From assembly GCF_009296315.1 (NCBI RefSeq), contig NZ_WHLY01000002.1, forward strand, positions 496,001-560,000: a stretch of DNA of 64,000 bases, given 5' to 3'. The DNA comes from Salmonirosea aquatica (GTDB taxonomy: Bacteria > Bacteroidota > Bacteroidia > Cytophagales > Spirosomataceae). The position numbers and the translations under genes were made by a program. Shown here piece after piece: positions 1-8,803 of the stretch (position 1 is its first letter; the number at the start of each line of letters is the position of its first letter). A model generated the notes under the pieces. That model was given only the letters and a program-made list of their open reading frames with translations. It was not told the origin of the DNA and searched no databases.

Positions 1-1
1 T

Positions 2-736
2 GATTTTGAGACTTTTTCGGTAAGCACGAAGAAAAACGAAAAAAGACTGGATGTGATCCGTACGCTGGAAAGTACCTTCGCCGACGCTCAGGCCTACGCA
101 GAGCTGACCAATCCGGACCTGACCAACCTGCGCATGAAGGCCATGAAAGGTCTATTTGACAATACGCAAAACCTGTACATCCGGGCTTCCTATGCGAAAG
201 ACATCGTGGACGCAGTGAAATTCGCCCAGCGGTATGGGATAAAGAAAGTGGTGATTGCGGGTGGAGACGAGGCCATTAAAGTGGCTTCGTTTCTCAAAGA
301 CAACAACGTACCGGTAGTACTGGGTGCTACACACCGCCTTCCGAGTCGCCCCGATGACGCGGTATATGCGCCCTACGAGCAGCCCGCCAAATTGCACCGG
401 GCGGGTGTTAAAGTGGCCATTAGCTATGACGACGAATGGTGGCGGGTACGCAACCTACCCTTTCTGGCGGGTACCGCCGCGGGTTTTGGCGATATCTCGA
501 AGGAAGAAGCCTTGCAGTTTGTAACCCGGAATCCTGCCGAGATTATGGGGATAGACAAGCAGGTAGGTACCCTGGAAAAAGGAAAACAAGCCACGCTCCT
601 GGTTACGACGGGCGACCTGCTGGACATGCGGGGCGATGTGGTCGAGCATGCCTTTATCAAAGGGGCCAAAGTCAACCTGGATAATAAACAGAAGCGCCTG
701 TACGAGAAGTATAAGGAAAAGTACGGGCAGAATTAG
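2..736 (+). CDS. Amidohydrolase family protein, 3' part only
   Basis: The reading frame is open from base 2, so the gene begins before the window; the GTG at 53 is internal. The 244 visible residues match the C-terminal part of secreted imidazolonepropionase-like amidohydrolases: a stretch around VRNLPFLAGTAAGFG, then the family's closing signature with ALQFVTRNPAEIMGI, VGTLEKGKQATLLVTTGDLL and a final small beta domain (HAFIKGAKV). The N-terminal HxH metal ligands are outside the window, so substrate cannot be judged. A hairpin terminator follows directly. The family assignment is firm; specificity is unknown. Confidence 0.8.
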   Translation, partial: DFETFSVSTKKNEKRLDVIRTLESTFADAQAYAELTNPDLTNLRMKAMKGLFDNTQNLYIRASYAKDIVDAVKFAQRYGIKKVVIAGGDEAIKVASFLKDNNVPVVLGATHRLPSRPDDAVYAPYEQPAKLHRAGVKVAISYDDEWWRVRNLPFLAGTAAGFGDISKEEALQFVTRNPAEIMGIDKQVGTLEKGKQATLLVTTGDLLDMRGDVVEHAFIKGAKVNLDNKQKRLYEKYKEKYGQN

Positions 737-748
737 TAAGGTACCTGC

Positions 749-781
749 AACGCTGACAGCGTTCAAAACGCTGTCAGCGTT
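749..781. terminator. Bidirectional hairpin between convergent genes
   Basis: The 13-base arms AACGCTGACAGCG and CGCTGTCAGCGTT surround a short loop and are followed by CTTTTT on the plus strand. It separates the amidohydrolase gene from the convergent cvfB-like gene, whose stop lies 5 bases away. Confidence 0.8.
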
Positions 782-785
782 CTTT

Positions 786-1616
786 TTACACCAGCCGAAT
801 CCCGTTTTCTTCAAACCGGATTTTGCCTTTCTTCAATAAATTCCCAATCGACTTTTTGAAGTTTCGTTTACTCATTTCCAGTCCTTCGTAAATTGCCTCA
901 GGGGTACTGTCGTCATGCAGGGGCAAGAATCCGTTATTGTCACGCAGCGCGGCCAGAATCCGTTCGTTCAGCGGATCGAAGCGCTCCACACCTACCTTTT
1001 CCAGCGAAATATCCAGCCTGTTCTCCGGCCGAATTTTCTTGACGTACCCCTTAAGCTGATCGCCTACGTTGATATTCTTGAATATCTCGTTGTGATACAC
1101 CAATCCTTTGTGATATTGATTGACGATCACATTGTATCCTAGCTCCGTACGTTCCCAGACCAGCAGATCCACTTCGTCACCTTCCGCAACGGTCAGTCGC
1201 TCATTGTCGAGGTACTTATTGATTTTGCAGGAAGCTAGCAGTCGGTCGGTCGTGCGATCGAGGTACAGATAAACAATGTAGCTTTCCCCCTCGCGCAGGG
1301 GAAACGGCTGCTCCCGGAAGGGTACAAACAGATCTTTGCTCAGCCCCCAATCCAGGAACGCGCCCTTGCTGTTGACATCCACACATTTGAGATAGGCGAA
1401 TTCATTACGGACAATGTAGGGCTTTTCGGTAGTAGCCACCGGACGATCTTCGGAGTCGTTGTAGACAAATACCGTAATGGAATCGTCAATCTGCATATCG
1501 TCGGTGACGTAGCGATTGGGAAGCAGTACTTCGTCGCCCTGCACATCTTCCAAAAAAAGCCCGAAGTCGGTACTACGGGCAATGGTCAGGGTATTGTATT
1601 TTCCAATAAAAAGCAT
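786..1616 (-). CDS. cvfB: CvfB-like S1 RNA-binding protein
   Basis: This 276-residue protein has the layout of the CvfB/YitL family: several S1-like beta-barrel domains in tandem followed by a small winged-helix domain. Visible signs are the opening GKYNTLTIARSTDFGLFLED, a second S1-like segment near residues 70-140 (KGAFLDWGLSKDLFVPF), a third near 170-210 (VGDQLKGYVKKIRPENRLDISL) and the C-terminal helices EAIYEGLEMSKRNFKKSIGN, typical of the family's winged helix. Members bind RNA and affect virulence-factor expression in Staphylococcus; here the role is probably general RNA regulation. It is a single gene, convergent with the amidohydrolase. Length is normal for the family. Confidence 0.85.
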   Translation of the reverse strand: MLFIGKYNTLTIARSTDFGLFLEDVQGDEVLLPNRYVTDDMQIDDSITVFVYNDSEDRPVATTEKPYIVRNEFAYLKCVDVNSKGAFLDWGLSKDLFVPFREQPFPLREGESYIVYLYLDRTTDRLLASCKINKYLDNERLTVAEGDEVDLLVWERTELGYNVIVNQYHKGLVYHNEIFKNINVGDQLKGYVKKIRPENRLDISLEKVGVERFDPLNERILAALRDNNGFLPLHDDSTPEAIYEGLEMSKRNFKKSIGNLLKKGKIRFEENGIRLV

Positions 1617-1662
1617 GTCGGTAGTATTGTTCAGCGCGACAAAGATACACTATTTGCCCCAA

Positions 1663-2895
1663 TCAGGTCAGGACAGCCAGTAAGGTCTGGCATTTCATTT
1701 CGGTTTCTTCCCATTCGCGCTGCGGATCAGAATCTTCGGTGATGCCCGCTCCGGCATACAGGGTAGCCTCCCCTTCGGACAGCCGCACCGTACGCAAATT
1801 CACGAATAACGCCGATTCCTGATCTACATTTACCGGCCCAAGGTACCCGCTATACAGCGAGCGGTCGTACCCCTCAGCCGCCTCGATAAAACGCAGGGCG
1901 GCTTCCTTGGGGGTACCACACACAGCAGAAGTTGGATGCAGGAGTTCCAGCATCACAGTACCCAGTTCGGGAAAATTCAAAGCAGCCGTGTGTACCTCAA
2001 AATCGGTACGCAAATGGTAGAGATTGCCTGCCCTTACTGTTTTAGGGCCGCTTTCGTAGTATTCACGCAGCCGTATTTTCTTAAAACACTCCACAATGTA
2101 GCGGCTCACCAGCGCTTGTTCCTGAATTTCCTTTTGCCCCCAGCGCACTTCACCCGCCGGAATAAGTACCCCCTCCGCGTCCAGGGCGGCTTGGGTACCG
2201 GCCAGGGACGTGGTACGGAAAATTGCGTTGGCATCTACCGATACCAGCGTTTCAGGCGAAGCACCAAGCCACAGTTCATTACGCTCGGGCAGGCTGACCA
2301 GCGAAACAAACGCCGAAGGGTAGGTACCCTGCAGTCGGTTAAATGCCTGATAGGGTTGAAAATCCGCAGAATATGATTTTTTCTTGGTTCGGGAAAGCAC
2401 AATTTTGGCAAATTCCCCGGCTTTAATAGCCGCTACTGCTTCGGCAACTAGGGCCTTAAAGTGTTCCGATTCGTCGGATTCCTGTACCTGCCGTGGGTCC
2501 GAAGCCGGTCGAACCAGCGTGTCTCTTTCAGATACGGGATTCGATCGGGTTACCTGGTCAAAAAGAACTTTGACCGTCGGATGCTCGTCCCCCAGCTTGT
2601 TTACCACATTTTTCAGGACTGAATTTTCGGAGTAGGTAAAAATCAGATCGCCCTCTAGTACATAGCTATCTTCGCTCTCCCGAAAGGGATGAACGACAAA
2701 ACTGGCGAGCAGCGTTTCCAGATCCGTCTTTTTCCGCTGGGTGTCGCCACCTAATGATATTAAGAGATTGATTTCGTTGCGATTGGGGAGCCGCCATACC
2801 GCCGCAGGGAATCCAAGGGCCAGGGCGGCGCTCCAGAGCGACTCGGCCTGGTAGGTAGGAATCCCGATTTCGGGTACTGAATGAATTTCAAGCAT
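1663..2895 (-). CDS. menF: Isochorismate synthase (menaquinone entry enzyme)
   Basis: The 410-residue protein is a chorismate-binding enzyme. The C-terminal two thirds carries the family signature: KIVLSRTKKK, WLGASPETLVS, TTSLAGTQ, the HTAA segment, ELLHPTSAVCGTPKEAAL and the closing YAGAGITEDSDPQREWEET. The short N-terminal region fits MenF/EntC/DhbC rather than TrpE or PabB. It converts chorismate to isochorismate, the first committed step to menaquinone (or to catecholate siderophores). A hotdog thioesterase of the MenI type lies just upstream on the same strand, which favours menaquinone. No other men gene is in the window. Confidence 0.87.
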   Translation of the reverse strand: MLEIHSVPEIGIPTYQAESLWSAALALGFPAAVWRLPNRNEINLLISLGGDTQRKKTDLETLLASFVVHPFRESEDSYVLEGDLIFTYSENSVLKNVVNKLGDEHPTVKVLFDQVTRSNPVSERDTLVRPASDPRQVQESDESEHFKALVAEAVAAIKAGEFAKIVLSRTKKKSYSADFQPYQAFNRLQGTYPSAFVSLVSLPERNELWLGASPETLVSVDANAIFRTTSLAGTQAALDAEGVLIPAGEVRWGQKEIQEQALVSRYIVECFKKIRLREYYESGPKTVRAGNLYHLRTDFEVHTAALNFPELGTVMLELLHPTSAVCGTPKEAALRFIEAAEGYDRSLYSGYLGPVNVDQESALFVNLRTVRLSEGEATLYAGAGITEDSDPQREWEETEMKCQTLLAVLT

Positions 2896-2976
2896 ATAGG
2901 ATTATTCCGCTACCGGAATGTGAAGTCAGATATATGGATATAACGCCAAATGGTAGGCAATTTGTTTCCAAAATCA

Positions 2977-3399
2977 CTAATCTGCTTCAATAACTGCAAC
3001 CGTCAGACGGCTCACGCAGACCAATTTGCCCGACTCGTTCGTTATTCGAATGTCCCACACGTGCGTGGTTCGCCCGACATGCAGGGGCGTCACCCGGCCG
3101 TACACCCACCCCTCTTTTACCGACCTTATATGGTTGGCGCTGATTTCCAGCCCCACCGCCCGCTGTCTTTCAGGATCTTTCAGACATAACAGGGAAGCTA
3201 CGCTGCCCAGCGACTCCGCTAGCACCACCGAAGCCCCGCCATGCAGGATTCCGAAAGGTTGATGGGTACGGTGGTCGACCGGCATGCGAGCCGTGATAAA
3301 GTCATCGCCAATCTCGGTAAATTCGATACCGAGTTGAGTATTAATGGTCTTCGGATTGAAACTCCTGAGAAATTCCAGCGTGAAGGACTTGTTAAACAT
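2977..3399 (-). CDS. Hotdog-fold acyl-CoA thioesterase, MenI-like
   Basis: A 140-residue single-domain PaaI/MenI-type thioesterase. The HGGA motif (QPFGILHGGASVVLAES) marks the start of the long central helix with the expected acidic residue in LAES, and the C-terminal strand VYGRVTPLHVGRTTHVWDI is typical of the 4HBT superfamily. In the menaquinone pathway such enzymes release 1,4-dihydroxy-2-naphthoate from its CoA thioester. It lies 81 bases upstream of menF on the same strand, so co-transcription with menF is likely. Substrate is inferred from that context; a phenylacetyl-CoA-type thioesterase remains possible. Confidence 0.78.
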   Translation of the reverse strand: MFNKSFTLEFLRSFNPKTINTQLGIEFTEIGDDFITARMPVDHRTHQPFGILHGGASVVLAESLGSVASLLCLKDPERQRAVGLEISANHIRSVKEGWVYGRVTPLHVGRTTHVWDIRITNESGKLVCVSRLTVAVIEAD

Positions 3400-3486
3400 T
3401 CTAATTTTTGTCTAAATTTGTATGGGCTAATTACGGCAATTAGCGCATTTTCAACAAGTTTTTTATTGAAATAATACAAAATTCTA

Positions 3487-4128
3487 TTGAAAAGTAAAAC
3501 GATCTACCTGATCCGGCACGGTGAAACGGACTACAACCGCCAGGGTATTGTACAAGGCAGCGGTGTAAACTCCGAATTGAACGAATGGGGCAAGGCTCAG
3601 GCCGAAGCTTTTTTTGATACCTACCAGCATGTACCTTTCGATAAAGTGTACACCTCAGCCCTACAGCGCACGGTCCAGTCCGTGCAGGGATTCATCGACC
3701 TGGGCATCCCGCACGAGAGCCACGCGGGGCTGAACGAAATCAGCTGGGGCTGCCGCGAAGGTAGTATCCCCAATAGCATGGACAACGCCTACTACCGCGA
3801 CCTGATTCTGTCCTGGCAGAGCGGTCAGGTTGACAATCCCTGCGAGGAGGGTGAAAGCCCCGCCGATGTACGCGCCCGCCAAAAACCCGTCGTGGACCTT
3901 ATCCTGTCCCGCACCCACGAACGCACAATTCTGATCTCTATGCATGGGCGGGCAATCCGTATTCTGATGACACTACTGTTTAATGAGCCTCTCACGGCCA
4001 TGGACAAGTACGAGCACAGCAACCTGTGCCTATACCGGATGAAGTACCTGTATTCAGAAAACCGTTTTATCCTCGAGACGGCCAACGATATCACCCATTT
4101 GCTTTCCCTGGATATTCCGCATAACTAA
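3487..4128 (+). CDS. Histidine phosphatase family protein
   Basis: The N-terminal catalytic signature LIRHGETDYNRQGIVQGSG identifies a phosphoglycerate-mutase-like histidine phosphatase; the second catalytic histidine lies in ISMHGRAIR around residue 155. The 213-residue length fits small broad-specificity phosphatases (GpmB/CobC/PhoE types), not glycolytic mutase. The start appears to be TTG at 3487, because the RHG motif begins only nine residues later and no ATG lies in between. It is divergent from the thioesterase gene. Substrate unknown. Confidence 0.82.
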   Translation: MKSKTIYLIRHGETDYNRQGIVQGSGVNSELNEWGKAQAEAFFDTYQHVPFDKVYTSALQRTVQSVQGFIDLGIPHESHAGLNEISWGCREGSIPNSMDNAYYRDLILSWQSGQVDNPCEEGESPADVRARQKPVVDLILSRTHERTILISMHGRAIRILMTLLFNEPLTAMDKYEHSNLCLYRMKYLYSENRFILETANDITHLLSLDIPHN

Positions 4129-4288
4129 TTAGAACCGCTCGTGTAGGAGCGCTCCCTTTGGTGTAAATCCCCCCGCTCTACAGCTGTCTTTCTCTATCTT
4201 GCCGTATTATTTTCAAGAGTGCAGGAAGGGCTCTATATTTTTTTCCTTTCCCTAACCTCTATAAATCAAGTAAATAGAGACAATACTG

Positions 4289-5365
4289 ATGTCCAAATCC
4301 CGCATATACTGGACACTACAGATCGTGGGCTGGACGGGCCTGATGATGTACGAGTTCGTTGTTTATTCGGCCCAGTTTGGCCTGGAGGCCGATACTTTTC
4401 TGTGGAGTGTAATCAATATTTTTCTGGCCATAGGTCTCACGCACGTCTATCGGCTTATTGTCCGCCGCTGGAACTGGTCCATGCTTCCCCTACCCCGACT
4501 GGCTTTTCGGGTCAGCGTGTCAGTGCTCATCCTGGGGTCGGTTATGTCCTTTATCAATATCCCCGTCGACCGGGAAATCATTGCTCATGACCTGGCCAAT
4601 CAGCCCTTTGTGTTTTGGGGCTATATTTCGGGTTGGTGTAAAAACATGCTAACTTGGGTGCTGGCCTACACGGTGTACCACTACGTTGAGCAGACCCGGC
4701 TGACTGAGTTGGAGAAGATTATGCTCAAAACCTCCATGCGGGAAGCCGAAGCCAAGGTACTACGTTCGCAGCTCAATCCGCATTTCACCTTCAATGCCCT
4801 CAACAGCATCCGGGCGCTGGTGTCGGAAAATCCCATGAAAGCCCAGCAAAGCATTACTCAGTTATCTAATATTCTACGGAATTCGCTGCTGGCCGACCGC
4901 CGCAAAACGGTGGAACTTCGCGAGGAACTGAAAACTGTGGAGGATTATCTGGAACTGGAAAAGGTACGTTATGAGGAACGGCTCGACTATCAGATCCAGG
5001 CCGACCCGAAGGTGTTATACTGGCAGGTACCTCCCATGATGCTGCAAACTCTGGTGGAAAACGGTATCAAACACGGCGTCTCCAAACTACCCAAAGGCGG
5101 TAAACTGGTTGTACTTGCCAGCCTGGAGGACAACGCTTTGCTGATTCGAATTAGCAATACGGGTTGCCTGGGTACCACCGATTCGGGAGGAGTAGGTTTG
5201 CTGAATACCGCCGAGCGCTTGTCCATTTTGTACGGCAAGGAAGCCTATTTCAAGATTTTTCAGGAACAGGAAAACACGGTTTGCGCCGAAATCAGAATAC
5301 CTACCCTGTCGGATGGTCTGCAGCGCTACAATGGAGAAACACCCCTACGCAGCGAGGTTGTCTAA
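4289..5365 (+). CDS. LytS/YehU-type sensor histidine kinase
   Basis: The 358-residue protein has an N-terminal half with about four hydrophobic segments (residues roughly 8-130, including LQIVGWTGLMMYEFVVYSA and LTWVLAYTVYHYV), then a His_kinase domain of the LytS type: LRSQLNPHFTFNALNSIRAL carries the phospho-accepting histidine in the QLNPHF motif, followed by the N box in LQTLVENGIKHGVSKL and the GVGLLNTAERLSILYG segment of the ATP lid. It lies 107 bases before a LytTR response regulator and forms a two-component pair with it. The signal is not evident from sequence. Confidence 0.9.
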   Translation: MSKSRIYWTLQIVGWTGLMMYEFVVYSAQFGLEADTFLWSVINIFLAIGLTHVYRLIVRRWNWSMLPLPRLAFRVSVSVLILGSVMSFINIPVDREIIAHDLANQPFVFWGYISGWCKNMLTWVLAYTVYHYVEQTRLTELEKIMLKTSMREAEAKVLRSQLNPHFTFNALNSIRALVSENPMKAQQSITQLSNILRNSLLADRRKTVELREELKTVEDYLELEKVRYEERLDYQIQADPKVLYWQVPPMMLQTLVENGIKHGVSKLPKGGKLVVLASLEDNALLIRISNTGCLGTTDSGGVGLLNTAERLSILYGKEAYFKIFQEQENTVCAEIRIPTLSDGLQRYNGETPLRSEVV

Positions 5366-5472
5366 GGCGTGGTGTGCGTCTGAGGGTACCCTGATTCTTT
5401 TCTCCGAATTTACTATTTTGAATTAGTACGTTTTATATCCAATCTACCAACCAAACCTTTGCAACAACTGCC

Positions 5473-6207
5473 ATGAAAACCCTTATCGTCGACGACGAAC
5501 GCCTTGCCCGCAACGAATTGAAACGACTTCTGGAACCCTACCATAAAATAGAGATTGTGGGAGAGGCCTCCAACGCCGAAGAAGCACTGGGCATGATTGA
5601 TGAGTTACAGCCAGAACTGCTGTTTCTGGATATTCAGATGCCTGGCAAGAATGGCTTTGAGCTGCTCACCTCCATCGAAGGCAAAGCACCCGATGTGATC
5701 TTTACGACTGCCTACGATGAATACGCCATCAAGGCATTTGAATTCAACGCGTTGGACTACCTTCTAAAACCCATTGATCAGGAGCGCCTGAAAGATGCCA
5801 TCAATCGGGTAGAGGAAAACTCCGCTCACCACGACGAATCGATCGAGCATAATGAACGCAGCGATAAGAAATTGGGAGAGAACGACCAGGTGTTTGTGAA
5901 GGATGGCGAAAAATGCTGGTTCGTCAAATTAGGGAAAATCCGTCTGTTCGAGTCCATGGGCAATTACGTCCGTCTGCATTTCGATGATCAGAAACCGTTG
6001 GTTCTCAAATCGCTCAATAGCCTTGAAGATCGCCTTGACCCGGCTACCTACTTCCGGGCCAACCGCAAACACATCATCAATCTGCAATGGGTGGAGAAAA
6101 TAGAGCCGTGGTTCAGCGGGGGGCTACTCGTGACCTTACAAGGTGGCGATCGCATCGAAATCTCTCGCCGCCAGGCCATTCGCTTCAAAGAGTTGATGAG
6201 CCTGTAA
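5473..6207 (+). CDS. LytTR-family response regulator
   Basis: The N-terminal receiver domain (residues 1-120) shows the acidic pair after LIVDDERLARNEL, the phospho-acceptor Asp in LLFLDIQMPGKNGFELL, the Thr/Ala of FTTAYDEYAIKAFE and the Lys of LDYLLKPID. The C-terminal half (about 140-244) is a LytTR DNA-binding domain, with ESMGNYVRLHF, SLNSLEDRL and the closing IEISRRQAIRFKELM. It is the partner of the LytS-type kinase just upstream and likely binds a repeated promoter motif, not identified here. Confidence 0.92.
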   Translation: MKTLIVDDERLARNELKRLLEPYHKIEIVGEASNAEEALGMIDELQPELLFLDIQMPGKNGFELLTSIEGKAPDVIFTTAYDEYAIKAFEFNALDYLLKPIDQERLKDAINRVEENSAHHDESIEHNERSDKKLGENDQVFVKDGEKCWFVKLGKIRLFESMGNYVRLHFDDQKPLVLKSLNSLEDRLDPATYFRANRKHIINLQWVEKIEPWFSGGLLVTLQGGDRIEISRRQAIRFKELMSL

Positions 6208-6213
6208 ATAGTT

Positions 6214-6288
6214 AGGAGATATGAATTATGAGCTATGAGAGGGAGAACTAATTGTAATACAAATTGCATCTCATAATTCATATCTCCT
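6214..6288. terminator. Long inverted repeat between convergent genes
   Basis: The 19-base arm AGGAGATATGAATTATGAG (6214-6232) is perfectly complementary to 6270-6288. It lies between the LytTR gene and the convergent radC gene and could form a hairpin, but the arms are AT-rich and no U-tract is perfect. A related sequence, TCTCATAATTCATA, recurs near 42670, so the arm may instead be a small dispersed repeat. Confidence 0.5.
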
Positions 6289-6301
6289 ATCTCATATCTT
6301 C

Positions 6302-7003
6302 TTAAAGAATTCCTTCATCGGCAAAGCTGAAATAGCTTTTGTCGGTAAAGATGAGGTGATCTAGGATGGGCAGGTCGAGCATTCGGCCTGCCTCTTTCAA
6401 TTTACGGGTGAGGTCTTTGTCAGCCTGGCTGGGAGTAAGGTTTCCCGAGGGATGATTATGAAAAAGAATAACCGAACTGGCGAGCTGTTCCAGGGCATGT
6501 TTGAAGATTAGCTTCGGATCGGCCACGGTACCCGCTACGCCTCCCGAGCTAATCTGTACGGGGCGAAGTACCTCATTGGCTCGGTTCAAGAGCAAAATCC
6601 AGAATTCTTCGTGGGGTTTGTCCAGCAGGTAGGGCTTAATTTCCTCATACGCATCCTGCGCTCCGGTGATTCGCCGACGCCGCGGACTTTCGAATTCCTT
6701 GCGACGACGCCCTAGTTCGAGCGCCGAAACAATGGTGATGGCCTTGGCTTCTCCAATCCCTTTGACCTTCATCAAATCCTTTACGGTCATGCGGGCCAGT
6801 TCGTTGAGGTTATTTCCGGCAGCGCTCAGCACGATCTTGGCGACATCTACCGCCGAAAAATCCACCGTACCCATGCCAATTAGAATAGCAATCAACTCGG
6901 CGTCGGACAAGGCTGCTTTACCTTTCAGCATGAGTTTTTCACGGGGGCGGTCCTCTTCTGCCCAGCTTTGTATTTTTCGGGGATTGTAGAGATTGTTATC
7001 CAT
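6302..7003 (-). CDS. radC: RadC family JAB-domain protein
   Basis: This is a RadC/YkfG protein of about 233 residues from the preferred ATG at 7003 (MDNNLYNPRKIQSW, the typical family start; the frame is open further upstream to 7048). The N-terminal half has a helix-hairpin-helix segment (VKGIGEAKAITIVSALELG). The C-terminal half is a JAB/MPN metalloprotease-like domain with VILFHNHPSGNLTPSQAD, which supplies the HxH and downstream Asp metal ligands. Despite the historical name, the family's link with DNA repair is weak; the biochemical role is unsettled. It is a monocistronic gene convergent with the LytTR gene. Confidence 0.9.
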   Translation of the reverse strand: MDNNLYNPRKIQSWAEEDRPREKLMLKGKAALSDAELIAILIGMGTVDFSAVDVAKIVLSAAGNNLNELARMTVKDLMKVKGIGEAKAITIVSALELGRRRKEFESPRRRRITGAQDAYEEIKPYLLDKPHEEFWILLLNRANEVLRPVQISSGGVAGTVADPKLIFKHALEQLASSVILFHNHPSGNLTPSQADKDLTRKLKEAGRMLDLPILDHLIFTDKSYFSFADEGIL

Positions 7004-7153
7004 GTAGGCAGGATACGTTCGATTAAAGAAGCAAAGATAAAAAGGCAATTAGGCATAAAGAGAAATATTACCCTACCCTACTTCAAGCACTGAGCAAAAT
7101 TGACGTAGAAGTCCACCACGCGTCGACCACCTCACGAAACTTTGTGCCTCCTT

Positions 7154-8695
7154 TCAGGCGCCCAATTCTGAAAGTGCCGCCCGTGCCTTGTTGTCGATGC
7201 TGTTTTTATATTCGTGCTTTTTATAGGACATGGCTTTTTTGAAGGAGGCGATAGCCTGCGGTTTGTTACTTTGGCGTTTGTAGATGTACCCCATCTGCAG
7301 TGCGGAGGAGGGTCCGAAGTACAAATTGGTATTTTGGGTCAGCACGATGGATCGTTCAAAGTAAGGCAATGACTGGGTACTCTGACCCATTTTCTGCAAA
7401 ATCCGGCCCCGCCGATAATTGAACTCGGCCTTGTTGCTGGTTTCGGAAAAGGACGTTTCCGAGTAATTACCCAAAGCCTGCTCAGCCTCTTGAAGATAGC
7501 CTCCATCACTGGCATACCGGGCTTCGAAAAGTACTTTCTGCTCATCTTTCACCTGGCCGGCGCGGTAGGTTTCAGCGAATTTCTCCGCGTACTGATCCGA
7601 CTCTGTAATGGTTTTACCGACTTTTACGACCCTACCAATCAATGCTTTAGCTTCTTCGTTTCGATTTGTAAGCCAACGACACAAAAACTGCTTGAAGTAG
7701 CTATCCTTTAAAAAATTGAATCCTCTGAAATCTCGTTGAAAGCGATCGTAGTAGGTATATGCCTGGTCGTATTGGCCTTTTTGGAGCAAAATTTCTGCTC
7801 GCAGGTAATCCAGGAACGGAAATGGGATATAGTCGGATGTACGGGGGGCTTTGTTCAAAATCATCAAAGCTTCTTCGCTTCGCCCCTCTTTCATCAATAC
7901 CGAGGTGGCAAAAAAATGAAGCAGTAGATTATCCGGCTGACTGGCTGGCATGGCTTTCAATTCCATAATCTGAGCGGTGCTCAGCTGAAGAGTATAGGCA
8001 TGTAACAATAGGTCGATCAGTTGCGCTTCTTGCCGAAAGAAAGGATCTTTTGCCTGAACGAGGTTCAGTTCCCGCAATCCGCCCTCGATATCGCCAGTCA
8101 GGCCCAGTACTTTGGTAACCCAGGTGTACTGCTCCGGTACCGAACCGATTAGTACGTGAAGCAAGCCCAGGGACTTGAAGGTAGGGACAAACGTCGGGAA
8201 TTTACGGCGGTTCTCTTCCAGCAGTTTGTACGCTTTGATAATATCCCAACAAGCGCTCACTTCGCTGCCGAATTTGAGTTTGGCAAAAGCCCAGTGTAGT
8301 CGTACTTCGGCCCGCAGCAGCCGTTGAAAAGGTGAGTTTTCGGGTAGTCTGGTCAGCGCATCCAGCCTGGAATCTTCCTTTTCGCTCAATCTATCGAACG
8401 CCGCTTTATCCTCGGAAATCAGCAGATAGTACATGTCGGCGTAATTGTCCAGGTATATCAGAGCTCCGTTGTCAGGATTCTGGCTTCGCTCCTGATCCAG
8501 TAAGGTGTGGGCTTTATCCAGCCGCAGTTTCTGTATCTCGAAATAGGCACGCTGCAGGCGGGGCGTGAATTCCAGCCGGGTATCCGACTCCCCGGCTTCA
8601 AGGTACCCGTGATTCAAAAACAATAGACCCAGAAATACGGCCCAAAATAGCTTGCCTGAAAAATTCATACGTCGGTCTATAGGTCGTTTTTTCAA
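7154..8695 (-). CDS. Exported tetratricopeptide-repeat protein
   Basis: The 513-residue protein has an N-terminal hydrophobic signal (FSGKLFWAVFLGLLFLNHGY) and many degenerate TPR helices: for example residues 25-80, LAKDPFFRQEAQLIDLLL, LLLHFFATSVLMKEGRSEEA, AEILLQKGQYDQAYTYYDRF and the C-terminal SLPYFERSIVLT and PQAIASFKKAMSYKK. The start may be the later ATG at 8668 (MNFSGKLF), which places the signal peptide at the very N-terminus. Such proteins usually act as periplasmic or surface scaffolds; no catalytic domain is seen. It stands alone between radC and the zinc-ribbon gene. Confidence 0.75.
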   Translation of the reverse strand: MKKRPIDRRMNFSGKLFWAVFLGLLFLNHGYLEAGESDTRLEFTPRLQRAYFEIQKLRLDKAHTLLDQERSQNPDNGALIYLDNYADMYYLLISEDKAAFDRLSEKEDSRLDALTRLPENSPFQRLLRAEVRLHWAFAKLKFGSEVSACWDIIKAYKLLEENRRKFPTFVPTFKSLGLLHVLIGSVPEQYTWVTKVLGLTGDIEGGLRELNLVQAKDPFFRQEAQLIDLLLHAYTLQLSTAQIMELKAMPASQPDNLLLHFFATSVLMKEGRSEEALMILNKAPRTSDYIPFPFLDYLRAEILLQKGQYDQAYTYYDRFQRDFRGFNFLKDSYFKQFLCRWLTNRNEEAKALIGRVVKVGKTITESDQYAEKFAETYRAGQVKDEQKVLFEARYASDGGYLQEAEQALGNYSETSFSETSNKAEFNYRRGRILQKMGQSTQSLPYFERSIVLTQNTNLYFGPSSALQMGYIYKRQSNKPQAIASFKKAMSYKKHEYKNSIDNKARAALSELGA

Positions 8696-8803
8696 GTACT
8701 TACGTGTACCATTCCCCGTTGGATTGCGGGTAAAGGTACCTACTAAAAATGGCTGCCCGAAAGGCAGCCATTCATGGTATAAAAAACGTGAGTGCGGGCA
8801 GGC

